Assembly: GCA_958427155.1 (NCBI GenBank)
Contig: CAUABB010000040.1
Coordinates: 1-10,113 of the forward strand
Reading direction: 5' to 3'
DNA: 10,113 nucleotides
DNA from: an uncultured Oscillospiraceae bacterium
Lineage (GTDB): Bacteria > Bacillota > Clostridia > Oscillospirales > Ruminococcaceae
Both the position numbers and the translations under genes were made by a program. This document shows, piece after piece, positions 1 to 7,281 of the stretch; the stretch's first letter is position 1, and each line of letters opens with the position of its first letter. The notes under the pieces are model-generated. The model made no database searches. It was not told the origin of the DNA and saw only the letters and a program-made list of their open reading frames with translations.

Positions 1-730
1 TTTCCACACCATCGGGATCAACCGGCTCACGCTGGTCGTACTCATACTCTCTGGACTGAAGATTCAAAAGGATCATAACGCTGCGACAAACAGAAAAATC
101 TTGGTTGCGAACCATAATATGTCCGATTTTCGCAGTAGAATTCCAATGAATCTGTTTCATCGGGTCAGAAGGCAGATATTCTCGCACGCCTGAAACCAAA
201 AAAGGATCGTAGACAAGTTGAAAGCGAACCGGAAAATCTCCTGTTAAACGGTTAGATCGAACAAAGGTCTCTGCGAGAGGAAAAGAAGCCGGAAGTACCG
301 TTATCTGGCAGTTAGAAGGAATCGATTTAGACACCGTGCGACTTCCAAAAAGGTCAGTTGAAACCAATACTATTGTTTCTATTTTAAAAACGCCTCGGCG
401 AGCGCAGGTTACTTTCCATCTGCGAGTCACCCGTTTATGACCTCTTATTAGAAAGAAGCTGGGAACAAAACGAGTACGGTAAGTCACTACGGATTGTGCA
501 TCCGCAAAAACCAGCCATTTAGGTATCGTCAACTCGGACTTGAACCACGGAAGAGGAAGCCATTTCCGGTTTTCCACCGTTTCTGTCAATATGATTTCAT
601 CCCCTTCAAACGCCTCGTCCACATTAAAATCGCAACGATAATCAAGCTTTTTGAAGCTGAATTTTTTATAGATCAAAGACTGCACAGCGACCAAAGTCAG
701 CATAATCAAAAGCAGAACAAAAACTTCCAT
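1..730 (-). CDS. DUF58 domain protein, C-terminus cut by window edge
   Basis: I read this partial gene directly from the minus strand; 243 codons are present and the 3' end lies beyond base 1. Residues about 2-20 form a hydrophobic N-terminal segment, probably a membrane anchor. A beta-rich middle follows, with a DLFG motif at 126-129. The diagnostic DUF58 block is at about 181-211, with VREYLPSDP, then IHWNSTAK and the MVRNQDF stretch. DUF58 proteins are usually membrane-attached partners of MoxR ATPases; their biochemical role is poorly defined. The ATG at 730 follows an AGGGAG ribosome binding site and lies 16 nt after the moxR stop, so the two are cotranscribed and possibly translationally coupled. 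In Bacillus subtilis the equivalent pair (yeaC-yeaD) is followed by a transglutaminase-like gene, which I would expect just off the left edge. The family call is firm; the function is inferred. Confidence 0.9.
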   Translation of the reverse strand, partial: MEVFVLLLIMLTLVAVQSLIYKKFSFKKLDYRCDFNVDEAFEGDEIILTETVENRKWLPLPWFKSELTIPKWLVFADAQSVVTYRTRFVPSFFLIRGHKRVTRRWKVTCARRGVFKIETIVLVSTDLFGSRTVSKSIPSNCQITVLPASFPLAETFVRSNRLTGDFPVRFQLVYDPFLVSGVREYLPSDPMKQIHWNSTAKIGHIMVRNQDFSVCRSVMILLNLQSREYEYDQREPVDPDGVE

Positions 731-746
731 GATATCTCCCTGTTAT

Positions 747-1694
747 TTACTCTACAGGAACTGGAACAGAGCTGAGAAGCTCTTCCACAATCTTAACACT
801 GCCACTGGAATTTTTAAGAGACATTCCATGTTTCAATAAAATACGATGAGAAAAAACAGGTGGAACCACCATCTTAACATCATCAGGCGTCACAAAATTT
901 CTCCCGTCAAAAGCAGCCTTAACCTGAGCAGCGCGCATTACCGCAAGAGAACCACGGGGACTGACTCCAAGCCGAACTTCAGAATGTTTCCGGCTAGCTT
1001 CAGAAAGAGTCACAATATATTTCTGAAGATCCTCTGATAAAGCAACATTCCTGACAGCCTTTTGCGCTTCAACAAGCTTCTCTTTGGAAAGAACAGCCTC
1101 CAGGTGCGTAATAGGATTATCTTGTTCGAATCGACGGAGCATTTCTGTCTCTGCGGTTTCTCCAGGGTACCCCACAGAGAGTTTCATAATAAAACGATCC
1201 ATCTGTGCTTCCGGCAATTGATAAGTTCCCTGCGTTTCAAGGGGATTCTGAGTTGCAATCACGAAAAAAGGTGCATTCAGTTTAAAAGTAACTCCATCGA
1301 CCGTAACCTGACTCTCCTCCATACATTCCAACAAACTGGATTGAGTTCTGGGCGTTGCACGATTAATTTCGTCTGCCAGCAATACATTCGTAAAAATCGG
1401 GCCCTTCCGAAAAATAAATTTTTCTTCCTTTTGACTGTAATAGTGGACTCCCGTCAAATCAGATGGAAGAAGATCAGGCGTGAACTGAACTCTGGCATAA
1501 GTACAGTCAATTGAAGCCGCAAGAGCTTTTGCAAGAGTCGTCTTTCCTGTACCGGGCATATCTTCTAAAAGAACATGTCCCGAAGCTAAAAAAGCAATTA
1601 GCAGCTTTTCAATGACATCATCTTTTCCAATGATCACTTTTTTTATATTCTCTAAAAGGCTGACTGCTATCCTACGGACTTCTGCTACCTCCAT
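747..1694 (-). CDS. MoxR-family AAA+ ATPase
   Basis: This encodes a 315-residue MoxR-type AAA+ ATPase, a typical length for the family. Numbered from the ATG at 1694, the Walker A motif PGTGKT is at about 47-52, Walker B (LLADEIN) ends near 111, the sensor-1 stretch ATQNP is at about 147-151, and the EAQMDRF arginine-finger region is at about 162-168. MoxR proteins act as cytoplasmic chaperone-like ATPases that assemble or activate partner proteins, usually with the DUF58 protein encoded next door. A longer frame starts with TTG at 1715, but the Shine-Dalgarno AAGGAAGG lies inside that extension, 9 nt before the ATG, so I place the start at 1694. The gene leads the operon, directly behind a strong SigA-like promoter, with DUF58 following after 16 nt. 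The family assignment is very secure; the client is unknown. Confidence 0.95.
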   Translation of the reverse strand: MEVAEVRRIAVSLLENIKKVIIGKDDVIEKLLIAFLASGHVLLEDMPGTGKTTLAKALAASIDCTYARVQFTPDLLPSDLTGVHYYSQKEEKFIFRKGPIFTNVLLADEINRATPRTQSSLLECMEESQVTVDGVTFKLNAPFFVIATQNPLETQGTYQLPEAQMDRFIMKLSVGYPGETAETEMLRRFEQDNPITHLEAVLSKEKLVEAQKAVRNVALSEDLQKYIVTLSEASRKHSEVRLGVSPRGSLAVMRAAQVKAAFDGRNFVTPDDVKMVVPPVFSHRILLKHGMSLKNSSGSVKIVEELLSSVPVPVE

Positions 1695-1728
1695 CTTCAA
1701 AAACCTTCCTTTCAATCAGTACAAAGTT

Positions 1729-1758
1729 ATCATAGACCTTTCCTGTCATATCCGTCAA
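1729..1758 (-). promoter_or_regulatory. SigA-type promoter of the moxR-DUF58 operon
   Basis: On the minus strand, TTGACG (1753-1758) and TATGAT (1729-1734) are separated by 18 nt. Transcription would start near 1722, giving a leader of about 28 nt with the ribosome binding site inside it. This also supports the ATG start at 1694. The -35 region is flanked by an imperfect inverted repeat (CCTTTCC ... GGAAAAGG), which may or may not be functional. Confidence 0.7.
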
Positions 1759-2237
1759 GGAAAAGGTTGAAACGGTATAAAAAATTTTTCAAATAATTCT
1801 GTTTCTGAGTCCATTCTCAAAATCATGATAAAACTCAAAAGCGGAATGTTTGGTTTTCCATTTTTAGTTCCGCCCTCTAACTTCTCTCATCTAGCCTTCC
1901 ACAACTAACTTTTAATTTTTATATTTTACACAAGGAGATCCTCCCGACTGATTGTTAGGAATTACTTTTTCGTTTCCTTCTTCTTGACCTTTCCCATCTT
2001 TAATGCGTATAATAACCCTAAGTTGATATTCTTAAAAATCGTGATGAAGAAAAATGATATCGTTCCCTGAGTTTGTCTTCTTTGATCTACCATCGAAAAA
2101 ATTTTCTGTTCCATTCAGAAAGTTGTGAGCTCTTTTTTCACCGCGAAATCATAACTTCAATCCGGATGATATGCAAAAAGTTATTGGACAAACCGCTATA
2201 TCTTTACTAAATTTGGGCTTTTCAAAAAGGAGGACAT
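1759..2237. other. Divergent intergenic spacer, no gene seen
   Basis: This is AT-rich sequence between the divergent moxR and glycosidase genes. Apart from the plus-strand promoter at 1984-2013, I find no coding region with a credible ribosome binding site. The right part (2014-2237) would be a leader of about 218 nt for the glycosidase. It contains a weak hairpin (TTTCTG 2103-2108 with CAGAAA 2116-2121) followed 11 nt later by six T residues (2133-2138). I do not recognise a riboswitch class here. A short GGAG/CTCC palindrome sits near 1935-1944. Confidence 0.5.
1984..2013 (+). promoter_or_regulatory. SigA-type promoter for the GH63-like gene
   Basis: TTGACC (1984-1989) and a perfect TATAAT (2008-2013) are separated by 18 nt on the plus strand. 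The nearest downstream gene is the glycosidase at 2238, so the leader would be about 218 nt. A weaker TTGGAC at 2184-2189 lies closer to the gene but lacks a convincing -10 partner. Confidence 0.55.
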
Positions 2238-3521
2238 ATGAAAACAGATTACGAATTAATTCAGGAATACCTCAAAAAGCACCTGCACCAGGTGCTAAAA
2301 CAGCCTTACGGAAACTTTAAACACCCCTTTATTGATCCCGGATCTGTCTATGACGGAAATCTGTGGGACTGGGATACCTTCTGGGCCGTTTTCGCCATGA
2401 TTAATCTTGCGGAAAACGGAAACGAAGACGCATCATTCAAAAAAACGCTAGAAATACACGCAGAAGGAAATGTCCTTAACTTTCTTGATTTTCAATTGGA
2501 AGACGGCTATATTCCCATGATGGTAGACACGAAAGCAGATGAAGTGCCTTACCTGATTGCCAAACACAAAGAAGGGGTCATTTTGAATATGCACAAGCCC
2601 TTTCTCTGTCAGCAAATCTGTCTGGTAAGCGGGCTCAAAAATTCTTTCGACTGGATTAATTCCAAACTCCCCCAGCTGGAAAAATATTTTGAATGCTATG
2701 ATCGTTTCTATTATTTTAAAAACTGTGGCCTCTATGTTTGGGCAGACGATGTTATGATTGGGATGGATAACGATCCAGCCTCTTTTGGGCGGCCTCGTTT
2801 CTCTACCGCTAATATCTTTCTCAACTGCTTTATGGTACGAGAACTCCAGGCTATGGCTAAAATTTTGACTGCCTGTGGGAAACCTGAAAGAAGCAGCTGT
2901 TATGAAGAAAAAGCATATAAGCTCGCCCAGGCAATTCAAAATGAGTGCTGGGATAAACGGGATAAATTTTTTTATTCCGTTGACGTAGACATTAAAACCC
3001 GTGCTTATGACTGGTTTCACAAAGGACTTGGTGTTTTCTGGAATACTCTCTTCATTAAAACTAGAGCCTGGTCAAGTTTTTTGCCGATGCTTGCCGGAAT
3101 TGCAACCAATGAACAGGCTGCTTTTCTTGTCAAACATATCACTGATCCCGAAACCTTCTGGAGTTTCTCAGGCATCCGCTCTCTTTCTTATGATGAAAAA
3201 ATGTATGACCTCACCCCTACTAACAATCCTTCAAACTGGTTGGGTGGTATCTGGATTATTGTACAGTACGCTGTTTTTCGTGGGATGATGAACTATGGAT
3301 ACCAAAAAGAGGCGGCAGAACTCTGCAACAATGTTATGAGACTTTTAGGAAACGACTTAAGACAAACCGGTACTCTTCACGAATATTATAATCCAGAAAC
3401 AGGGGAACCAGTTGTCAACGGCGATTTCATAAACTGGAATATTCTTGCGCTGAATATGGCCGACGAACTTGAAGGGAAACCATCAGTTGATCGTTTTCTA
3501 TCTTTCAAAGTATTGTTTTAA
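2238..3521 (+). CDS. GH63/trehalase-like single-domain glycosidase
   Basis: A 427-residue protein with the (alpha/alpha)6-barrel signatures of the GH63/GH37/debranching-type superfamily: WDWDTFW at 43-49, MDNDP at 176-180, NPSNWLGGIWI at 330-340, HEYYNPETGE at 381-390 and a terminal NWNILALNM block near 399-407. By family analogy D177 is the likely general acid and E382 the likely general base. There is no signal peptide, so it should act in the cytoplasm. The length is close to that of compact GH63 enzymes such as mannosylglycerate and glucosylglycerate hydrolases, and much shorter than processing glucosidase I. Substrate cannot be read from the sequence: trehalose, glucosylglycerate or short alpha-glucosides are all possible. 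The ATG follows AAGGAGG with only 4 nt spacing. The gene is monocistronic, with its own promoter and a terminator downstream. The fold and class are firm; the substrate is open. Confidence 0.85.
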   Translation: MKTDYELIQEYLKKHLHQVLKQPYGNFKHPFIDPGSVYDGNLWDWDTFWAVFAMINLAENGNEDASFKKTLEIHAEGNVLNFLDFQLEDGYIPMMVDTKADEVPYLIAKHKEGVILNMHKPFLCQQICLVSGLKNSFDWINSKLPQLEKYFECYDRFYYFKNCGLYVWADDVMIGMDNDPASFGRPRFSTANIFLNCFMVRELQAMAKILTACGKPERSSCYEEKAYKLAQAIQNECWDKRDKFFYSVDVDIKTRAYDWFHKGLGVFWNTLFIKTRAWSSFLPMLAGIATNEQAAFLVKHITDPETFWSFSGIRSLSYDEKMYDLTPTNNPSNWLGGIWIIVQYAVFRGMMNYGYQKEAAELCNNVMRLLGNDLRQTGTLHEYYNPETGEPVVNGDFINWNILALNMADELEGKPSVDRFLSFKVLF

Positions 3522-3594
3522 ACACAACTATAAATATTTTTTGAATCACACAAAAAGTGAGTAGGCTATCATTAAGCAAGCAACAGATAAAAAT

Positions 3595-3640
3595 AAAGTC
3601 TCCTGTAGAAAATCAAAAAAATTCCACAGGAGACTTTTTC
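3595..3640. terminator. Bidirectional rho-independent terminator
   Basis: A 12-bp perfect stem (AAAGTCTCCTGT at 3595-3606 with ACAGGAGACTTT at 3626-3637) extends by three more pairs after one mismatch. On the plus strand it runs into TTTTTC, ending the glycosidase transcript. On the minus strand it runs into a T-rich stretch (ATTTTTAT), so it can also end the convergent collagen-like gene. Confidence 0.88.
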
Positions 3641-3744
3641 TGATAGGAAAATAAATTCTTATCATATTTAGGGGTGATAGTATAATTATCTTATTAAAAA
3701 CCTAGTACCCCGCCCATAAAATAATTTTTTCAAAAACAGATTTA

Positions 3745-4587
3745 TCAAAAACGCGTTTCACTATCTGCCTCAGAATTTCTCAACTTGAAGACTACCATTG
3801 TAAGAGTTCCTTCCGTTGCTGTTACGGGGCTATTATAAGTTAAGCTAAAATCTGTTTGGGACGGAGCTTCAAATATAAATGCAACCGATCCAAAAGCGCT
3901 GATATTAGCGGCTCCGGTTCTAAAATAAATCCCATATTCAATATGCGCTGTATTATTGTAAAATGGTGTAATCTGCATATAAGTGGCACTTGGAAGTAGG
4001 GCGGATACATCATAAAAAACGGAATAAACACCAGGTTGTAATGTAATATGAGTAGGATCTGACAGCACAATATTTCCAGTTTGATCTGCAACACCAACCC
4101 CCATGGGAATTTGAGTAGAATTGGTAAATCGGGCACCAAAGTTTACAAATGAAGCATAGATGTCGCGGGCAATCGGACCTGTAGCGCCCGTTGGACCTGT
4201 AGCGCCCGTCGGACCTGTAACACCCGTTGGACCTGTAACACCTGTCGGACCTGTAGCGCCCGTTGGACCTGTAACACCTGTCGGACCTGTAACACCTGTC
4301 GGACCTGTAACGCCTGTCGGACCTGTAACACCCGTCGGGCCTGTAGCGCCCGTTGGACCTGTAACACCTGTCGGACCTGTAACACCCGTCGGGCCTGTAA
4401 CACCCGTCGGGCCTGTAACACCTGTCGGACCTGTAACACCCGTCGGGCCTGTAACACCCGTTGGGCCTGTAACACCTGTCGGACCTGTAACACCCGTTGG
4501 GCCTGTAGCGCCCGTTGGGCCTGTAGCGCCCGTCGGACCATGAAAATTGGGACAATAATAATATCGGCAATAATGATTGGTATTCAT
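3745..4587 (-). CDS. BclA-like collagen-repeat spore surface protein
   Basis: A 280-residue protein with three parts. A short head contains two cysteines and four tyrosines (HYCRYYYCPNFH). Next come 41 uninterrupted Gly-X-Y triplets, almost all as the hexapeptide GPTGVT or GPTGAT (20 copies, then GPI). The 141-residue tail begins at ARDIYASF and is rich in beta-strand-like, Tyr/Phe/Thr-containing sequence, like the trimerising C1q/TNF-like tails of BclA proteins. Collagen-like proteins of this build form filaments on the exosporium or spore surface of Bacillus and Clostridia, and the Thr residues are likely glycosylation sites. The open frame extends to an ATG at 4611, but that codon has no ribosome binding site; GGGAG at 4594-4598 is 6 nt from the ATG at 4587, which I choose. 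The upstream promoter fits late mother-cell expression. There is no signal peptide, as expected for spore-coat proteins made in the mother cell. The spore role is inference. Confidence 0.88.
   Translation of the reverse strand: MNTNHYCRYYYCPNFHGPTGATGPTGATGPTGVTGPTGVTGPTGVTGPTGVTGPTGVTGPTGVTGPTGVTGPTGVTGPTGATGPTGVTGPTGVTGPTGVTGPTGVTGPTGATGPTGVTGPTGVTGPTGATGPTGATGPIARDIYASFVNFGARFTNSTQIPMGVGVADQTGNIVLSDPTHITLQPGVYSVFYDVSALLPSATYMQITPFYNNTAHIEYGIYFRTGAANISAFGSVAFIFEAPSQTDFSLTYNSPVTATEGTLTMVVFKLRNSEADSETRF
4175..4534 (-). repeat. 20 tandem 18-bp units encoding GPTG(V/A)T
   Basis: Read on the plus strand the unit is GGRCCTGTARYRCCYGTY, repeated exactly 20 times without an indel. Six units encode the Ala form (GCGCC) and fourteen the Val form; the Ala units lie at both ends (units 1, 2, 19, 20) plus units 5 and 10. 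Units 9-11, 12-14 and 15-17 show a 54-bp higher-order period; 12-14 and 15-17 differ at a single base. Such arrays change length by slippage or recombination. Confidence 0.97.
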
Positions 4588-4627
4588 ATTCATCTCCCGA
4601 TTATCTACCATATTTCGTTTTCATTTT

Positions 4628-4654
4628 TATTATATGCTGAGAAAATTTGAACGT
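4628..4654 (-). promoter_or_regulatory. SigK-like sporulation promoter of the collagen gene
   Basis: On the minus strand CATATAATA (4628-4636) exactly fits the SigK -10 consensus CATANNNTA, and an AC (4653-4654) sits 16 nt upstream as the SigK -35 requires. A SigA reading of the same TATAAT is poorer because the matching -35 hexamer would be GGAACG. The inferred start near 4620 leaves a leader of about 33 nt containing the ribosome binding site. SigK drives late mother-cell genes, including exosporium collagen proteins, so motif and gene agree. The SigK -35 element is only two bases, so the match has limited weight alone. Confidence 0.55.
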
Positions 4655-4727
4655 TCCGTATCACATTTCAAACCATAGTCATTCCAAAAAGGCATCCGTT
4701 TATTAACCGTTAGTGCTTAAGAGTTAA

Positions 4728-4766
4728 ATCCAAAAGGGGACTCTTTTTAAGAGTCCCCTTTTGGAT
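4728..4766 (-). terminator. Long hairpin ending the rhaA operon
   Basis: An 18-bp perfect inverted repeat (4728-4745 with 4749-4766) with a 3-nt loop lies between the rhaA stop and the collagen-gene promoter. The stem has a CCCC/GGGG core flanked by A4/T4. On the minus strand only a short TTTAA follows, so it is an atypical intrinsic terminator, but its position fits insulation of the collagen gene from the sugar operon. Confidence 0.65.
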
Positions 4767-4858
4767 ATTCAAATTCACTTTGTTCAATACTTTACAAAAC
4801 CAATAAAATACTTCATACCATCATTGATACAGCCTAAAATCCACATAATCAACTTATT

Positions 4859-6115
4859 TTACTTACGCTGAAACAAGACGTCTTTCTCATATTTTTTTAC
4901 TTCACTCAGCCAACTTTCGCGGACGGGAACGTTCATTGTCTCACAGTAATAATCCCAAACCGCAGCAAAAGGATAACTTTTAAGTTCTTCCAAAAGCGCA
5001 AGCCGAGATGTGTAATCTCCATCACGTTCCAATTTTTCCAATTTTTCTGTTGGCTCCAGTTTCGCACGTAAAAGTGCTTTGATCATGTTGCGGGCACCGA
5101 TTACCCAGGCAGCAATCCGATTGATTGAAGCATCAAAAAAATCTAAGCCAATATGAGTCCGCTCTACAAGCCCCTTCCGAACCAGACTTTGTGCAATCGC
5201 AACCAATTCATCATCCATAATTACCACATGATCACTATCCCACCGAACTGGCCGGCTAACATGGAGCATCAACTCATTGGTATAAAGAAGAACAGACGGA
5301 ATTTTATCGGAAATCACCTCTGTGGGATGAAAATGTCCCGCATCCATACAATAAGCAATTCCCCGGGAAATCGCATAACCCATACAAAACTCATGTGACC
5401 CAACTGTATAGCTTTCAGCTCCAATACCAAACACCTTGCTTTCCAAAGAATCAAGGTTATAAGCAGGGTCAATTTTTTCAGACATTACCTCGTCAAGTGC
5501 TGTCATCATTCGGCGACGAGGCGACTCTCTATCGATGGGGATATCCTTATAGCCATCCGGGAACCAGAAATTATTCACACACTTCTGTCCCAATTCACGG
5601 CCGAAATATTCGCCAACTTTTCGTGAACGCTTACAGTGCTCAATCCAAAACGCCCTAACCACTGGATCAGCAGAAGAAATAGTAAAGCCACTTTCCGCCA
5701 TTGGATGAGAAAAGCAGGTGGGATTAAAGTCAAGACCAAGGCCATTATTTTTTGCCCACTCAACCCAATTTTGAAAATGTTCTGGCTCAATTTCATCCAA
5801 GTCGATAGGATGGTCAGCTTCTGCGTAAATTGCATGAAGAGCTAACTTGTGTTTTCCAGGAATCATAGAAAAAGCCTTTTCTAAATCTTTTCGCAGTTCA
5901 TCGGCATTTCTGGCACGACCGGGATAATTCCCTGTCGCCTGAATTCCACCCGACAGGGCGATATCCGGAAAAAGAAAACCATTTAAATCATCTCCCTGCC
6001 AACAATGAAGCGAAATTTTTATTTTCTTGAGCTCTTCCAATACATTTTCGGTATCTACCCCGACCTGTGCATAGATTTCCTTAGCGAGTTTATATGACTC
6101 TTGCACCTGATTCAT
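4859..6115 (-). CDS. rhaA: L-rhamnose isomerase
   Basis: This encodes a 418-residue L-rhamnose isomerase (EC 5.3.1.14), which interconverts L-rhamnose and L-rhamnulose in the cytoplasm as the first step of rhamnose catabolism. Hallmark blocks are all present: LHCWQGDD near the N-terminus, GGIQATGNYPGRARN, LGLDFNPTCFSHP, GAESYTVGSHEF, MDAGHFHPTEV, HVSRPVRWDSDH and GLDFFDASINR. These carry the acidic and histidine residues that bind the metal ions in this TIM-barrel family. The frame is open to an ATG at 6142, but GGAGG lies 8 nt before the ATG at 6115; that start gives a length almost identical to the E. coli enzyme (419 residues). It is the last gene of a three-gene operon, 39 nt after the oxidoreductase. 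No rhamnulokinase, aldolase or rhamnose transporter is visible, so those steps must be encoded elsewhere. Identification is very secure. Confidence 0.96.
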   Translation of the reverse strand: MNQVQESYKLAKEIYAQVGVDTENVLEELKKIKISLHCWQGDDLNGFLFPDIALSGGIQATGNYPGRARNADELRKDLEKAFSMIPGKHKLALHAIYAEADHPIDLDEIEPEHFQNWVEWAKNNGLGLDFNPTCFSHPMAESGFTISSADPVVRAFWIEHCKRSRKVGEYFGRELGQKCVNNFWFPDGYKDIPIDRESPRRRMMTALDEVMSEKIDPAYNLDSLESKVFGIGAESYTVGSHEFCMGYAISRGIAYCMDAGHFHPTEVISDKIPSVLLYTNELMLHVSRPVRWDSDHVVIMDDELVAIAQSLVRKGLVERTHIGLDFFDASINRIAAWVIGARNMIKALLRAKLEPTEKLEKLERDGDYTSRLALLEELKSYPFAAVWDYYCETMNVPVRESWLSEVKKYEKDVLFQRK

Positions 6116-6154
6116 CACTTTAACCTCCAACACTTTTTCCATAAGGCTCTAATT

Positions 6155-7243
6155 TTACTTCATGTCATTCAGAACTTTTTCGCGTGTTTTCTCCAGAAAT
6201 TGTTGAACATGGACAACTTCACCTGTCCGTGCACTTTCTATTGCAGAAAAGATGTGTGAAACCGATTGAAGATTAGACTCCACATTGGTTTCCATTTGTT
6301 CGCCGCCATCAAGCCAACGTACAAATTTTTCAATCAGCCAAGTATTGGCCCATTTTTTCTGTTGAAGAAGCGGGATTGGTACACCCTGCCCCTCAAATCC
6401 TTCTGCGATGGTCGTTTCTGGATTATAAGGAAAAACCTCAAGCTTACGCTGATTCAAAATCAATGTGCCGCGTTCACATTCTGCCCTAAAATATTCATGG
6501 CTCCACCAGTTTAAGGTAATTGCATTGGATTTTGCGCCCTCATAAAAAGCTTTCACTCCGTTTTCAAAGGTCATTGTCACCAATGCGTTACAGTCTCCCT
6601 TAAATTCGCCCCAAGCTGGACGCCAACTTTGCATATAAATCGTATCACATTTAGCCCCCGCTAAGTCTGCCAGAATATCTAAATGATGCACTGCTCCTTC
6701 CAACATCAGCGGATAATCAATTAAATGACGGAACTCTCCCCAACTACCAAATTTACGGCAATCACAAGTAAAACGAGTAACCAGGTAATCCAACGTTCCC
6801 CAACGCCCACTACGCAGCTGACCGCGAAGAGAAGTTTTATCCTGATCGTACCGATGGCTCATAGTCACTCCCATTTTCAGTCCCGCACGCCTTACCTTTT
6901 CGGCAATTCGGATAGAACCTTCTAATGTATCCGCAATCGGTTTTTCGGAGAGAATATGAAGATGATACTTAATTGCCAAATCAACAATTTCTTCATGATG
7001 CGCCGGGGTAACCACATTGATGCAAAAGTCCGCTTTGTTTTCCTTAAAAGCTGTTTCGGCATCCGTATAACATTTTTCATCCGGTAAATGTAGATATTTT
7101 TTCGCACATTCCAAAGCTTGGGGATTGAGATCAACAGCTGCAACTACCTCCAGCGTCCCGTCTTCGATATTAGGAGGGAGAAATTTCTCGCACCACCATT
7201 CACCCCATGTTCCAGTTCCAACTAATATTGCTTTATATGCCAT
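6155..7243 (-). CDS. Gfo/Idh/MocA-family NAD(P)-dependent oxidoreductase
   Basis: A 362-residue sugar dehydrogenase-type protein of full family length. The Rossmann nucleotide-binding motif GTGTWG is at 9-14, and the acidic residue at the end of strand beta-2 (AAVDLN, D38) suggests preference for NAD over NADP. The family signature SEKPIADT is at 99-106, with K101 as the conserved lysine. The catalytic His/Asp region is in EGAVHHLDIL (182-191). Such enzymes oxidise or reduce hydroxyls on sugars, inositols and glycosides, often making 3-keto sugars. The start ATG follows GAGGAG with 5 nt spacing. It lies between the ThuA-like gene (38 nt upstream) and rhaA (39 nt downstream). By analogy with rhizobial ThuAB, which oxidises disaccharides to 3-keto derivatives, it could play the ThuB role here. 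The substrate is unproven. Confidence 0.92.
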   Translation of the reverse strand: MAYKAILVGTGTWGEWWCEKFLPPNIEDGTLEVVAAVDLNPQALECAKKYLHLPDEKCYTDAETAFKENKADFCINVVTPAHHEEIVDLAIKYHLHILSEKPIADTLEGSIRIAEKVRRAGLKMGVTMSHRYDQDKTSLRGQLRSGRWGTLDYLVTRFTCDCRKFGSWGEFRHLIDYPLMLEGAVHHLDILADLAGAKCDTIYMQSWRPAWGEFKGDCNALVTMTFENGVKAFYEGAKSNAITLNWWSHEYFRAECERGTLILNQRKLEVFPYNPETTIAEGFEGQGVPIPLLQQKKWANTWLIEKFVRWLDGGEQMETNVESNLQSVSHIFSAIESARTGEVVHVQQFLEKTREKVLNDMK

Positions 7244-7281
7244 AATGACTCCTCATTTCCATATTATTGGCAGCTTAAAGA

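Noticed and set aside
494..775. Plus-strand 93-codon frame
   Set aside because: It lies antisense to the DUF58 gene, whose protein shows clear family motifs. The frame has no ribosome binding site or recognisable domain.
1715..1715. TTG start giving a seven-residue longer MoxR
   Set aside because: The ribosome binding site falls inside that extension and is correctly spaced from the ATG at 1694.
2448..3020. 190-codon minus-strand frame inside the glycosidase
   Set aside because: It is a shadow of the GH63-like gene, with no ribosome binding site and no family motif.
4160..4543. Open frames on both strands across the collagen array, including an antisense 127-codon VGPVTP/VGPVAP frame
   Set aside because: The 18-bp unit has no stop in several frames, so every frame stays open. 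Only the GPTG(V/A)T frame has a head, a tail, a ribosome binding site and a promoter.
4793..4860. Small gene between the hairpin and rhaA
   Set aside because: The stretch is AT-rich and too short, with no start codon behind a ribosome binding site on either strand.
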